This document shows positions 1 to 8,556 of a stretch of DNA of 64,000 bases, in pieces. The notes beneath the pieces are model-generated. The model did not search any database. It saw only the letters and a list, made by a program, of their open reading frames with translations, and had not been told where the DNA came from. Position numbers and translations under genes: made by a program. Location: assembly GCF_003289965.1 (NCBI RefSeq), contig NZ_QMBQ01000009.1:62001-126000 (forward strand), given 5' to 3'. How positions within the stretch are numbered: position 1 is the stretch's first letter; the number at the start of each line of letters is the position of its first letter. The DNA comes from Mesorhizobium atlanticum. Its GTDB lineage: Bacteria > Pseudomonadota > Alphaproteobacteria > Rhizobiales > Rhizobiaceae.

Positions 1-1173
1 GCCGTCGGGCGTCGGTTGTGTCGCCTCGCCCTTGCCGATGTCGATGTAACTGGTGCTGCCGTCGATGCCGTCCACAATCAGATAGTGACGGTCGCTGATC
101 TCGTCGGCGAGGCCGCGGGCGACCACGCGACCGACAATAGGCTGAGCCTCCTGTCCTCCCGATCGATCGTGGACAATGTAATCTGCGGCACTGCGCGTAA
201 GCCCCTTACCGGTCAGCTCGCGGTGCATGGTCTTGATGATATCGCCGCGCTCGCCGATGCGACGGAGCGTTGCTTCAAGTTCATTGTCCAGGCGCCAGCG
301 ACCCGGACCGACCTCCTCAGCCAGGCCCATCCGCTCGAGCTTGCGCAGTCGACCCTGGTGCAGCGTCTGCCGAAACGCGTCGCGGCTGGCCGGCAAGACA
401 TGCCCCTCCTCGTCGCGCATGCTGAGCAGACGCCGGTCGATGCCGGTGAAGCGTTCCTGTTCCATCTCGTGCCGCAAGCGCTGCTCGATCTCGCGGTCGG
501 TGCGCGGGCCGAGGTCGAGGCTGACCAGTTCGGCCGCGCGCTCCCGCAAACCCGATGAGATGTAGTCCCGAGCGATGACCAGATTTTCGCCGCGATCATC
601 CTTGCCGCGGACGATGATATGGGTGTGCGGATGGCCGGTGTTGAAATGGTCGACGGCGACCCAGTCGAGCTTCGTGCCGATGTCTTTTTCCATCTGCGCC
701 ATGAGGCGACGGGTCAGCGGCTTGAGGTCGTCATACTCGATGCCGTCCTCGGGTGCGACGATGAAGCGGAACTGATGCCGGTCGCCTCCCGCACGTTCGA
801 GGAAGGCCTTGCCGTCGACCCGGTCACTATCGACCCCGTAGAGGGCGCCAGGCTCGCCCTCGCGGGTGACGCCGTCGCGCTGGAGATAGCGCAGGTGCGC
901 ACGCGCCCCGTCGACGCCCTTTCCGGCCAGCTTGACGACGCGCGCCTTAACGACGACGCGACGCTGACGGAAGGCCGCATGGCGATCGCGCGATCCGAGG
1001 ATCGCGGCAGCCGCGCCGCCGCGCCCGGTCCGGCTTCCTGTGAAGCGGCCACGCGGGACCTTGCCGCCGGCGCGATTGATGGCGGCACGGATCTGGCCGA
1101 CATAGCGCTTGCCGGCCTTCGAACCGCGGGATCCGATCTTGCCGAGTCTCGGTCTGAATTCATCATCTTGCAT
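1..1173 (-). CDS. rlxS: Conjugative relaxase RlxS (DUF3363 family), 5' part only
   Basis: The minus-strand frame is open from an ATG at 1173 to the window edge (391 codons, no stop), so the 3' end lies outside. The product should nick oriT and pilot the strand during transfer of the ICE. Visible: a basic N-terminus (residues 15-75), a relaxase fold, and a HPHTH metal-binding histidine cluster at residues 181-185 after the segment VAVDHFNTG. A DUF3363-type region follows. The downstream position relative to traF and the HTH gene matches the M. loti R7A symbiosis island. Assignment to the relaxase family is secure; the name rlxS rests on the motif and context. Confidence 0.88.
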   Translation of the reverse strand, partial: MQDDEFRPRLGKIGSRGSKAGKRYVGQIRAAINRAGGKVPRGRFTGSRTGRGGAAAAILGSRDRHAAFRQRRVVVKARVVKLAGKGVDGARAHLRYLQRDGVTREGEPGALYGVDSDRVDGKAFLERAGGDRHQFRFIVAPEDGIEYDDLKPLTRRLMAQMEKDIGTKLDWVAVDHFNTGHPHTHIIVRGKDDRGENLVIARDYISSGLRERAAELVSLDLGPRTDREIEQRLRHEMEQERFTGIDRRLLSMRDEEGHVLPASRDAFRQTLHQGRLRKLERMGLAEEVGPGRWRLDNELEATLRRIGERGDIIKTMHRELTGKGLTRSAADYIVHDRSGGQEAQPIVGRVVARGLADEISDRHYLIVDGIDGSTSYIDIGKGEATQPTPDG

Positions 1174-1534
1174 CGGAGCCTCTAAGGGATTTGCAGCAAA
1201 ATCAGAGGCTTGCGCGAATAAGCGCTCCAAGGACTGGAAGGAGCCTCCGGAAGAAACGATGTGCAGACAAAGACTTAGCCGCCTCTTGGAGGCGGCACCT
1301 TTATCTTGCCTTCCCCATTTTACACCTATCTACCTGCAACAATTCATCAATATCAACCGTTCAAATCCGGCTCGATCGCAGTAAAGACGGCATGATTCAT
1401 TTCAGTCGTAGATAAGCCAAGCCTACGGGCGGATTGTTGCCTCCGGCGATCCATGCGCTAGTTCGAGCTCGGCGCCTAACGCCGGGCAACGCGCCGCCGA
1501 GATGCGCGATCGGAATTCCGCGGTGGCGACATAG
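1174..1534. other. Intergenic region upstream of rlxS
   Basis: About 360 bases with no convincing gene. It separates the rlxS start from a strong hairpin. It must hold the rlxS leader, and oriT is a possibility because it abuts the relaxase gene, but I see no clear nick-region signature. Confidence 0.4.
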
Positions 1535-1564
1535 GACGAGAGGCGGCGGATGCCGCCTCTCGTC
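1535..1564 (-). terminator. Strong hairpin, probable terminator
   Basis: Perfect 13-bp stem GACGAGAGGCGGC / GCCGCCTCTCGTC with loop GGAT, seven bases beyond the stop of the small minus-strand gene that begins at 1894. A short T run lies on the plus-strand side, so it could also work in the other direction. Confidence 0.7.
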
Positions 1565-1570
1565 TCGATT

Positions 1571-1894
1571 TTAGCGGCGATCCTTAAGCTCGCGGATCAC
1601 CGCCTTGACCTCATAGTCGCCGATCTTGGTGCGGCGTTGCGCCACTAGGATGCTGACAGCCGTTTGGTTCGCCTCGATCGCCTGGATCGCCTCCTCCATG
1701 TCGGCATACGGCCGGAGGTTTTCGATGGCGATGACGTCGCCGTTCTCGTCATAGCCGCCGTGGAGATACATCGGCGCCCGCTCCAGGCGCGAAAGCGCCC
1801 ATTCCGCCTCATGGATGAGAAGGAAGCCCAGCTTGCGCTGCCGCCAGTATTCTGTGCTGCCGCCATCGATGGTGACGATGTTGCGATGTGTCAT
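1571..1894 (-). CDS. Conserved ICE-associated hypothetical protein
   Basis: 107 residues starting MTHRNIVTIDGGSTEYWRQR. The ATG at 1894 was chosen over an upstream ATG at 1933 because AAGGAGA sits just upstream of it. The protein is soluble and mixed alpha/beta, with a central YLHGGYDENGDV stretch and a charged C-terminus; I recognise no catalytic motif. It lies between the lytic transglycosylase and rlxS, in the same orientation as the transfer block, and ends at a strong hairpin. Function unknown. Confidence 0.65.
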   Translation of the reverse strand: MTHRNIVTIDGGSTEYWRQRKLGFLLIHEAEWALSRLERAPMYLHGGYDENGDVIAIENLRPYADMEEAIQAIEANQTAVSILVAQRRTKIGDYEVKAVIRELKDRR

Positions 1895-2087
1895 GGAAAT
1901 CTCCTTTCGTTCTCTGACGGAAGGAGCCCGCACCGGCGCATCGAGGGGTCAAGGATCGCTTTAGCGACCGCAACGCGGCGAGCGGGGGAGCCGATTTTGT
2001 CGGCGGGCGCCGGCAAAATTGGGGGGACCGCTCGTCCTTGACGCCGCAGAGGCGGTGCCACAATGGGCAGTCAGAGAGAGATAGCCC

Positions 2088-2107
2088 ACGGCCCCGACCG
2101 GGGCCGT
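2088..2107 (-). terminator. Palindromic hairpin downstream of the lytic transglycosylase gene
   Basis: Stem ACGGCCCC / GGGGCCGT with loop GACC, about 45 bases past the stop of the transglycosylase gene. There is no T run, so it may be an attenuator or mRNA-stability hairpin rather than a strict intrinsic terminator. Confidence 0.5.
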
Positions 2108-2150
2108 GTCCGTATCCGGCGACCAGCCGGCGCAGTGCCCTCCCACCACG

Positions 2151-2840
2151 TCAATGGCTGCCGTCCGGCCGCGCTGATCCCCCTGGCGGAGACCCGAGCG
2201 GCACCAGAATTTCGTCGCTCGAACCACCCGCAGAGGCGCCATCTTTCAGGAAAAACAATTCGCGCCCGGAGGAGATTTTCGGCGCTTTTGGCAGGCGATG
2301 TTTGCCCTTGAACGCATCCATGTCGGCCGCCGAGACACCCGCCGCCTTAAGCTGTTTGAGATACAAAACCGTCTCTTTGGGCAGCGGCTTGCGACGCCGC
2401 AGATGGTAAGCGTAGCGATCCGGCCCGGCGTTGTAGGCTGCGAACAGGCCGGGAAAACCGAAGCGGTCATACATGGCGCGCAGATAGGCTGTGCCGGCCA
2501 GAATGTTATCGCGCGGATCGTGCGGATCGGCTCCGAGCCCATGCTCAGCGCGCAGTTCCTCATAGGTGTCGGGCATGACCTGCATCAGCCCGATCGCACC
2601 GGCGCGGGAGGTAATCGGCCGGCCGTTGAGCATCGTCTGCCCACGGCTTTCGGCATTCATGACGGCATAAATCCAAGCCTCAGGAACACTGAAGCGCCGG
2701 CTTGCCTCGGCAACAAACTCTTGCCATCTTGCCAACTGCGGACCTTGGGAGATGACGGCCGGCTGCGCACCGGTCGCGGCGGAACAGGCGCATGGTGCGA
2801 TCGACACCATGCTCAGGATCAGGAGGGTTACTCGGTCCAT
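2151..2840 (-). CDS. Lytic transglycosylase, conjugation-associated
   Basis: 229 residues. An N-terminal signal sequence (residues 1-22, hydrophobic core LTLLILSMVSIAPCACS-like, with a possible lipobox Cys) is followed by an SLT/goose-lysozyme-type domain. The catalytic Glu is in AESRGQ (about residue 64), with GLMQVMP at 84-90 and AAYNAGP at 134-140. It should open peptidoglycan locally in the periplasm so that the mating apparatus can assemble, like VirB1. Its start overlaps the end of traF by 13 bases, indicating translational coupling. The C-terminal 60 residues are low-complexity and probably disordered. Confidence 0.85.
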   Translation of the reverse strand: MDRVTLLILSMVSIAPCACSAATGAQPAVISQGPQLARWQEFVAEASRRFSVPEAWIYAVMNAESRGQTMLNGRPITSRAGAIGLMQVMPDTYEELRAEHGLGADPHDPRDNILAGTAYLRAMYDRFGFPGLFAAYNAGPDRYAYHLRRRKPLPKETVLYLKQLKAAGVSAADMDAFKGKHRLPKAPKISSGRELFFLKDGASAGGSSDEILVPLGSPPGGSARPDGSH

Positions 2841-3376
2841 AGCGGCACGAGCCTCCCGATGATATTGGCGGCCGGCACCGGCCCGAAATACCGGCTGTCG
2901 AACGAGCCGGGAGCTTGGCCATTGATCAGAAAGACCTCGTCACGGCCGAGCGCGCGGCATTCGTTCCACCACGGCAAGGTTCGGCCTTGCGTGTCGACCG
3001 GAACGCGGCGGGCGACGATCTCGCCGCCGACGATGATGGCGTCATTGAATGCGCAGACTTGCTCGCCAGGCAGTGCCGCGATGCGCTTCACCAGCGGCAC
3101 ATTGCGGGGCAGATAACCGCGTTGGTCGGCGAGTTGAGCGACCATTTTCGGCAAGCGGGCCAGCACGAAATCGCCGGTGCGAGGTCCACTAAGGCCAAGG
3201 CCGTAGAGCCCGATTGGCGCGCTGGCCGAACCATTCCAGACCAGTACGGGCGCCGGCTTGGCGAAAGCGGCGAAGCCGATCAGGCCAAGGCCGATGCTTG
3301 CCGCGGCAAGCGTCTTGCGGGCGCGGATGCGCCGCAAACGGCTGCCGATCGGATGGAGGGAAGGCCGTGCGATCAT
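2828..3376 (-). CDS. traF: TraF-type S26 signal peptidase
   Basis: 182 residues. An N-terminal membrane segment (residues 22-40) is followed by the S26 peptidase core: catalytic Ser in SAPIG (residue 52) and general-base Lys in LVKRIAALPGE (residue 97), then DSRYFGPV near the C-terminus. In RP4-type systems TraF processes and cyclises the pilin. The gene starts inside the stop codon of the upstream HTH gene (ATGA) and overlaps the transglycosylase gene, so the three form one unit. Length and motif order are normal for the family. Confidence 0.88.
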   Translation of the reverse strand: MIARPSLHPIGSRLRRIRARKTLAAASIGLGLIGFAAFAKPAPVLVWNGSASAPIGLYGLGLSGPRTGDFVLARLPKMVAQLADQRGYLPRNVPLVKRIAALPGEQVCAFNDAIIVGGEIVARRVPVDTQGRTLPWWNECRALGRDEVFLINGQAPGSFDSRYFGPVPAANIIGRLVPLWTE

Positions 3377-3618
3377 GACCGGCCCCCGCGATTGTCATCG
3401 GCGTCGGAGCCCTGCGGCCGGCCTTTCGACCAGGCGTCGAGCTCGTCGATGTGGTAGCGGACGAAGCGGCCGTGCTTGCGAAATTGCGGGCCGCCGCCCT
3501 TGAGCCGCATCTTTTCCAGCGTGCGCTGGGACAGCCCGACATAGAAAGCCGCCTGCGCTGTGTTGAGGAACGGGCTGCCCTTCTTGGCGCGGGCGGCGCG
3601 TTCGTTTTCGTCGTCCAT
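3373..3618 (-). CDS. rdfS: Small HTH protein, probable RdfS recombination directionality factor
   Basis: 81 residues with a MerR/AlpA-like winged HTH: residues 17-60 contain LNTAQAAFYVGLSQRTLEKM and FVRYHIDELDAW. This is the fold of phage and ICE excisionases. In M. loti R7A the excisionase RdfS sits directly upstream of traF and shares control with the transfer genes. The same position here (stop overlapping the traF start, ATGA) is the basis for the name. RdfS would bend DNA at attL/attR and push the integrase towards excision. It could instead be only a transcription factor of the operon. Confidence 0.7.
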   Translation of the reverse strand: MDDENERAARAKKGSPFLNTAQAAFYVGLSQRTLEKMRLKGGGPQFRKHGRFVRYHIDELDAWSKGRPQGSDADDNRGGRS

Positions 3619-3729
3619 GATGATCCTCGTTTCGTCGGCTGAAGACGGCGGCGAGGATCGGCGAGCGGGAGCGCTTGCGGGACGGGCGAAGAGTCAACGG
3701 CGAGTTTTCGCCGCCCTTGGGGACGGGGA

Positions 3730-3754
3730 GCCCCCGCGCCGGTGGCGCGGGGGC
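3730..3754 (-). terminator. GC-rich hairpin downstream of the DUF736 gene
   Basis: Perfect stem GCCCCCGCGCC / GGCGCGGGGGC with loop GGT, eight bases past the DUF736 stop. It lacks a T run but is very stable. Confidence 0.55.
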
Positions 3755-3762
3755 CTGTTGCG

Positions 3763-4086
3763 TCAGTCGGCCGGGTTCCAGATGATGGCGAAGGTGTCGT
3801 CGTCATCCTGGCCGGCGGCGCGGCCGAGATTGGCGTAGAGTTTTCTCGGGCCAAACTCGGGGGCTGCGATCGACAGGCTCACATAGTCCTTGCCGGAAGC
3901 CTCGCCGATCCGGGTCCAGCCCGCACCCACCTCGACGCCTTGCGTCAGCACCCGGAAGTCGGGGTGGTTGTCGGCGCTCTTTGACTGATTGGGCACGATG
4001 GCGATGTCGGCGCGGACGCTGAGCGTCTTGAGCTGGCCCTTGTAACCGCCATTGTCCTGCTTGGTGACGTATCCGATCGCGGTCAT
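3763..4086 (-). CDS. DUF736 family protein
   Basis: 107 residues beginning MTAIGYVTKQDNGGYKGQL and containing GWTRIGEASGKDYVSLSIAAP; this is the typical DUF736 pattern. The ATG at 4086 is preceded by AAGGAGACTAAC; the longer frame from 4119 has no such site. DUF736 proteins are small and are found almost only on alphaproteobacterial plasmids and ICEs near ParB-like and ArdC genes. Their function is unknown. A very large inverted repeat starts just upstream of the ribosome-binding site. Confidence 0.82.
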   Translation of the reverse strand: MTAIGYVTKQDNGGYKGQLKTLSVRADIAIVPNQSKSADNHPDFRVLTQGVEVGAGWTRIGEASGKDYVSLSIAAPEFGPRKLYANLGRAAGQDDDDTFAIIWNPAD

Positions 4087-4091
4087 GTTAG

Positions 4092-4353
4092 TCTCCTTTT
4101 GCTTGTCGCCGGGGACCATTCCCCTGCGATGGCGGACCGTGATGGGCGCGTCCGGCCCGCCCGAACCTCAAAAGGCCGCAGCGACAGCGGAGGACCCGAG
4201 CGGGCAGCTTTTTTGAAGCGAAGCGGGCGCGAGGAGCCGCCGCAGGCGGCGGGGAAAAAAGCTGCTGGCCGAGGGTTTCGGGCGGGCCGGATCCGCCCAT
4301 AGGTCATCAAGCCAGCGGCAGGGGAATGGTCTTGGGCACCAAGCAAAAGGAGA
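4092..4353. repeat. Large imperfect palindrome (about 260 bp)
   Basis: The left arm starts TCTCCTTTTGCTTG and continues ACCATTCCCCTGC and GTCCGGCCCGCCCGAA. The right arm is its reverse complement in the same order, ending CAAGCAAAAGGAGA. Nearer the centre, GCAGCTTTTTT (4204-4214) pairs with AAAAAAGCTGC (4255-4265). The left arm contains the DUF736 ribosome-binding site; the right arm carries a mirrored copy with no DUF736 gene behind it. It could be the scar of an inverted duplication, an origin-type structure or a long RNA hairpin. Confidence 0.75.
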
Positions 4354-4624
4354 TGTCGCCAAGACGCGGTCGCGGCAGCCAGGCGGAAGCTAGGCGAGGA
4401 CAGGTTTGCGGACGCTCCAGCGCCGTGCCAGCGCTATCGTGCTTAAGCACAAAGCGCCAGATTGCCGCCACGGGCGGTGCTTTCGGAAGTCCGGTCGGGC
4501 GATGCGTGTGGCTGAAACCGGACCGGCGTTGCGGTCTCGCAGCAGACGTTGCCGAGGCTCGATGCAGCACATTTATGCGGACGAGCGACGACGCCGGGAA
4601 CGTCGCCGCCCGCATTGCCAAGGA

Positions 4625-6355
4625 TCATTCTGACACAAACAGCGTCTGGACCTTCGCCCACTGATCGGCGGTGCGGAAACCGCCGCGGTTGGTGTAGCTC
4701 GACACCGGGAATGCCATCCAGCGCGGCAGCCAGCCGTCGACTTTCTGCCTGCCGTTTTCGCCGGCGAGGAAGTCGCGAATGATCTTCTTTTGCGTCTTCA
4801 CCTTCTCCGAAGAATTGCCATCGGCGACGACCCTGCCGCCGATATCGGCGAGGATTTCGTTGGCGACATGCCTGTCGCGCAACAGATCGAAGAAGGCATC
4901 GTCCGGCTGCCACCAGCCGTGCATATCGAGACCAAGATGGTTGCCGAGCGCCTCGACGATGGCGCTGCCTGCGCTGAGCGTTTCTGCCATGACGAGAGCC
5001 AGGACGCGGAGCACATCGTCATCCGGGAGCGCCAGCAGGCGAGCGAAGACGCTGGCCAGCGCGAAGTCGTCGCCATTGCCACCGGTCACCGGACCATCCT
5101 CATCCAGCGTGCCGAGCAAGGCCAAAACCGTGCGCTGCTTCTCTGCGAAAGCGGCTTGCGCCTTGCAAGCGGCGACGCTGGCGGCCACCGCCTCGTTGGC
5201 GGCGCGCTGCGGCTCGACACGCACGGTCCACAGGCTCGACCCGACGATGGCGTGGGCCAGCATCAGCCGCAGCGCGACGCCCGGATGATCGAGCAGCGCG
5301 GTGCGGACGGCGGCGTGGCGGTGCAGATCGACATAGTTCTGCAGCGGCCCGGTCAACTCGGGCCGTGACGGTTTGGCCGGCGGTTCGGCTTCATCTGCCG
5401 TCTCACCTTCTGCGCGGGCGCGGCGCGCTTCCTTGCGCGACAGATAGCCTTCGTGCGCCTCGACCTCGCCGCGCTGCGAGACGGTGATGATCACCTTGCC
5501 GCCCTTCTTCTTCGGCGTCTTTTCATAGTCCCACGAATGGAAATATTGGCCGGGTTCGAGCGCGACTACTTGCGCCCAACCGGCTTCCAGATAAGCCTCG
5601 CGCGTGGCGGCAATCGCCTCGTTCTGCTTTTGCCAGAAGAGGTCGGCATCGGCGAAATAGCTCTCCTCGCCGAACAGGTCCGACACGATCAGGCCGGGAT
5701 AGTCTGCGATCGGGAACAGCGCCACCTTGGTCGCGATCGACTGGCCGCCGAACAGCCATTGCTTCAACTGCCAGCCGCGCGGGGCTCGGCTGTCGGGATC
5801 GGCAAACAGCGCCAGCCAGTCCTTCTGCTGTGCTTTTGAGGCCATGGTCAGATAGCGCACAGTCTCTTTGTCGATCTCCTCGCGGCGATAGGCTTCGCGG
5901 ATCTTGGGCAAGAGATCGCCGAGCGCCAGAATGCGCTTCACTTGAGGCTCGGTAAGGCCGAAAGTGGCGGCGATATCGGCAATGCTGCGCCCCTCCTTGA
6001 TGAGGCGGGTGAACGTTTCCCATTGCGAGACTTCGTCGGGGTCCTCACGGGCGATGTTCTCGATCAGCGAGGCTTCGAGCGCATCGGCGTCGTCGCCGTC
6101 TTCCATGATGGCGCAGGGCAGCGGTTCGGCCTCGCCGCGCTCGTCGGCGACTGTTTTGGCCGCGAAATAGCGCCGCCGTCCGGCGACGATTTCGAAGGTA
6201 TCGGGTGTGCCGTTGGGCCGGATCAGAAGCGGCACCAGCACGCCGCGCGCCCTGACCGACGGCAGGATGTCGGATATGTCGGGCGCGCGCTTGGAATGTC
6301 GCATGTTGATGGCGGACACGCTCAACTGGTCGATGGAAACGTGGGCAAGCTGCAT
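4625..6355 (-). CDS. ParB/RepB/Spo0J-like partition protein, ICE type
   Basis: 576 residues starting MQLAHVSIDQLSVSAINMRH. The ATG at 6355 has AAGGAGAAGAG upstream; the frame extends further but without support. An N-terminal ParB nuclease-like domain (residues 1-95) holds the VAGRRRYFA box. The ENIAREDPDEVSQWETF region and a helix-turn-helix (IADIAATFGLTEPQVKRIL, about 140-160) follow. The long C-terminal half is alpha-helical and typical of the alphaproteobacterial ICE/plasmid version. Probable role: element maintenance or DNA-bound regulation. No parA neighbours it, so classical partitioning is not shown. Confidence 0.82.
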   Translation of the reverse strand: MQLAHVSIDQLSVSAINMRHSKRAPDISDILPSVRARGVLVPLLIRPNGTPDTFEIVAGRRRYFAAKTVADERGEAEPLPCAIMEDGDDADALEASLIENIAREDPDEVSQWETFTRLIKEGRSIADIAATFGLTEPQVKRILALGDLLPKIREAYRREEIDKETVRYLTMASKAQQKDWLALFADPDSRAPRGWQLKQWLFGGQSIATKVALFPIADYPGLIVSDLFGEESYFADADLFWQKQNEAIAATREAYLEAGWAQVVALEPGQYFHSWDYEKTPKKKGGKVIITVSQRGEVEAHEGYLSRKEARRARAEGETADEAEPPAKPSRPELTGPLQNYVDLHRHAAVRTALLDHPGVALRLMLAHAIVGSSLWTVRVEPQRAANEAVAASVAACKAQAAFAEKQRTVLALLGTLDEDGPVTGGNGDDFALASVFARLLALPDDDVLRVLALVMAETLSAGSAIVEALGNHLGLDMHGWWQPDDAFFDLLRDRHVANEILADIGGRVVADGNSSEKVKTQKKIIRDFLAGENGRQKVDGWLPRWMAFPVSSYTNRGGFRTADQWAKVQTLFVSE

Positions 6356-6443
6356 TTCTCTTCTCCTTTGTCTGGGCTTGAAAAGCCCCACCGCGAGGCC
6401 GAAGGCCGAGCGGCGGGCGGTTTTTGCGCCAAAGCGGCGCGGG

Positions 6444-6851
6444 TCATTCCGCCTCCTCGGGCGGAAGCTCTGGCGTTGGGATCTCGAGAGCGGCGGCAGC
6501 CTGCCGCAAAAGGCGTTCGGCCTCGGTGATGTGGCCGGAAGCCCTAGCGGCTTCGGCGTAGACCGAGAGCGGAAACCGCGCACGAAAATAGAGATCGCGT
6601 TCGATGCCGAGGCCAAGCGGTCCCTTGACCGCTTGCAGTTCGGCGAGGCTGACGCTGCCCAATTCCGGGAAGCCGAAGCCGAGATCGCAAAGCCCGAACA
6701 GCGTGTCGCCGTCGGCGTCGAGTTCGCTCAGAAGCCAAGTCGCCGCACCTGTCGGATTGAAGAGCTTCACGACCGGGACATGGTCGGTTTCGATTTCGGC
6801 GGCACCATTGGCGAGCAGGCGGGCGCGCAATTCGTCGGTGATCAGGATCAT
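6444..6851 (-). CDS. DUF2958 family protein
   Basis: 135 residues starting MILITDELRARLLANGAA, with the family features DHVPVVKLFNPTGAATWLL and LFGLCDLGFGFPELG. The start at 6851 lies behind AGGAAGC; an in-frame ATG at 6899 is not supported. DUF2958 proteins of unknown function travel with ArdC and ParB-like genes on plasmids and ICEs, as here. The C-terminus ends in an acidic Pro-rich tail. Confidence 0.8.
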   Translation of the reverse strand: MILITDELRARLLANGAAEIETDHVPVVKLFNPTGAATWLLSELDADGDTLFGLCDLGFGFPELGSVSLAELQAVKGPLGLGIERDLYFRARFPLSVYAEAARASGHITEAERLLRQAAAALEIPTPELPPEEAE

Positions 6852-6885
6852 GGCAAAGCTTCCTTTCAGGATAGGTTGGACCGGG

Positions 6886-6999
6886 TCAGAACAGCTCAAG
6901 CCGGTCGCGCGTTGTGGTCGGGCGGACGCCTGGAACCAGCATCTGCTCGCCTTCTGGCGTCGGCTCGCTTTGCAGCGGAATGGGATCGGGAGCGCTCAT
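6886..6999 (-). CDS. Small ICE protein of 37 residues
   Basis: A short frame starting ATGAGCGCTCCCG at 6999 inside the ardC stop (ATGA overlap) and ending LELF. The product, MSAPDPIPLQSEPTPEGEQM then LVPGVRPTTTRDRLELF, is Pro-rich and probably disordered. The coupling to ardC and the in-frame gap to the DUF2958 gene argue that it is translated. No function is recognised. Confidence 0.5.
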   Translation of the reverse strand: MSAPDPIPLQSEPTPEGEQMLVPGVRPTTTRDRLELF

Positions 7000-7958
7000 G
7001 CCGCGACCCCTTCCGGGCTCTCGCTCTCGGCGTAAGCCTGAAAGGCGAGCAGGAAATCGGCGGCTTTCGAGGCAAGGCTTGCAGCACGAAAAATCGCGCG
7101 GTTGTCCTCGCGCAAAACCTCCAGCCAAGAGGCGATGTAGTCGGCATGGCGCACGGTCGGGGTGATGCCGAGGCTCGAGCAGGTGAAGGCAGCCGTGATC
7201 TCGGCGACCAGTTCCTCGCGCGCATAAAGTTTGGTGCCGAATGAGCCGGAGAGATCACGCGCAAGCCGCGTGGGGTGCCCGGTCCAGTGGCCAAGTTCGT
7301 GGAAGCAGGTTCGGTAATAATTGATCTGCTCGAAGAAAGCGGGCTGCGGCGGCAGCTGAACGAAGTCGGCAGACGGCATGTAAAAAGCACGGTCGCCGCC
7401 GATGCGGATATCAGCGCCAGACGCTCGAACAAGCGCCTCGGCCTGCGGGATGATCTGGCGTTCGGGCAGCGGTTCGGGCTGGCTGTAAAGATGCTCGGGC
7501 AATCCCTCGCATTGCGCGACATTGAAGACGGTGAAGCGCTTGAGAAACGGCACCGCCTGCGGCTCGGTATCCTCGGCTAAAGCGCGCTCCTTCTCGGTCT
7601 TCGGTATGAAGCGGTCGGCATGCACGATGGTCGTGCCGTGCTCGCCTTTCCTGACGTTGCCACCAAGGGAAAGCGCCTGCCGGAAGGTGAGCCAGCTCTG
7701 GCCCGGATAGCCATTCTCGATGACCGCGCCCCACAGGATCAGGATATTGATGCCGGAATAGCCGCGCCCCGTGGCGGCATTCTTCGGCAGCCCAAGGCTG
7801 GCCTTGGCGCTGCCCCAAGGCTTCACCCAAGGCACGCAACCCCGCTCCAGATCGGCGATGATGCGGTCCGTGATCTCGGAATAAAGGCTGGCCCTTTGCG
7901 GCTCGCTCTTCTTGTCGCCAACTTCTCCGCTAGCGCTATGTTTGCCGGTTTTGCGCAT
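6996..7958 (-). CDS. ardC: ArdC-like antirestriction protein
   Basis: 320 residues from the ATG at 7958 (GGAGGTCAAG immediately upstream). The N-terminal ssDNA-binding part includes VPWVKPW and GYSGINILIL. The C-terminal zincin-like metallopeptidase part holds HELGHWTGH (about residues 220-228) with a downstream acidic ligand in REELVAEITAAF. ArdC proteins coat or protect incoming single-stranded DNA against host restriction during conjugation. The gene is first in the ardC - small ORF - DUF2958 - ParB-like - DUF736 series. All key residues are present. Confidence 0.85.
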   Translation of the reverse strand: MRKTGKHSASGEVGDKKSEPQRASLYSEITDRIIADLERGCVPWVKPWGSAKASLGLPKNAATGRGYSGINILILWGAVIENGYPGQSWLTFRQALSLGGNVRKGEHGTTIVHADRFIPKTEKERALAEDTEPQAVPFLKRFTVFNVAQCEGLPEHLYSQPEPLPERQIIPQAEALVRASGADIRIGGDRAFYMPSADFVQLPPQPAFFEQINYYRTCFHELGHWTGHPTRLARDLSGSFGTKLYAREELVAEITAAFTCSSLGITPTVRHADYIASWLEVLREDNRAIFRAASLASKAADFLLAFQAYAESESPEGVAA

Positions 7959-8556
7959 GACTTGACCTCCGCTCGCCAATCTCGCCGCGCCCTTCCCCGG
8001 AAAGCGGGGTGGGCGGCGAAAAACGACCGGAAAGGCCCGCCGTCAGAGGTGGCCTGCATCCGCAGGACCGGAACGCGAGTGGAGGACCCTGAGCGGAACG
8101 CGAAGGGTTGCGGGCCGCCGCGGCGGGCCTAGAAGGGAGAGCCGCCCACACCGCGCCGCCGGGAAGGCCAACTAAAAAGGACAGCGCCGCCCAAAGGGCG
8201 GCGGCCGTCTCAGCCCGTAAGGGCTGCCCGCGCCAGGGGGCGAAGCCGAATGGCCGAGACCGCCTGAGCTTGCCGAAGACAAGCGGGCTCGGTTCACGAG
8301 CACCCGGCGCGCGCCATAGGCGCGCGGGCGCCGCGATTGCTCCTGGTCGGAACGAAACCGATGGTCCGCACAGCGGCTGCGATGCTGTCGGGCGGCCACA
8401 GCGATCCTTGCGATCGGCCTTGACGCGTCCGGTCAGTACTTGAGGCGAATGCGGGATCAGGCCCGGAAGCGATCGAAGCGCCGCGGAACGCCGCGCGATG
8501 AAGCCAAAGAAGTCGCGCTCAACATCGGGCTCTCAGGCACTCGAGCGAAACTGGAC
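7959..8556. other. Intergenic region between ardC and the omptin gene
   Basis: About 600 bases, very GC-rich with several hairpins and one copy of a dispersed repeat (8211-8345). I see no gene here. It should contain the promoter of the ardC operon. Confidence 0.5.
8211..8345 (+). repeat. Dispersed repeat, copy A
   Basis: Homologous to 15257-15385 over about 130 bases (shared AGGGCTGCCCGCGCCAGGGG). The core, ATGGCCGAGAC to CGAGC (8250-8301), is also found at 32319-32372. The core holds a small dyad GCTCG-N5-CGAGC. Function unknown; the copies lie in ICE regulatory regions. Confidence 0.6.

Noticed and set aside
2298-3116. 272-codon plus-strand frame
   Set aside because: Shadow of the lytic transglycosylase and traF genes.
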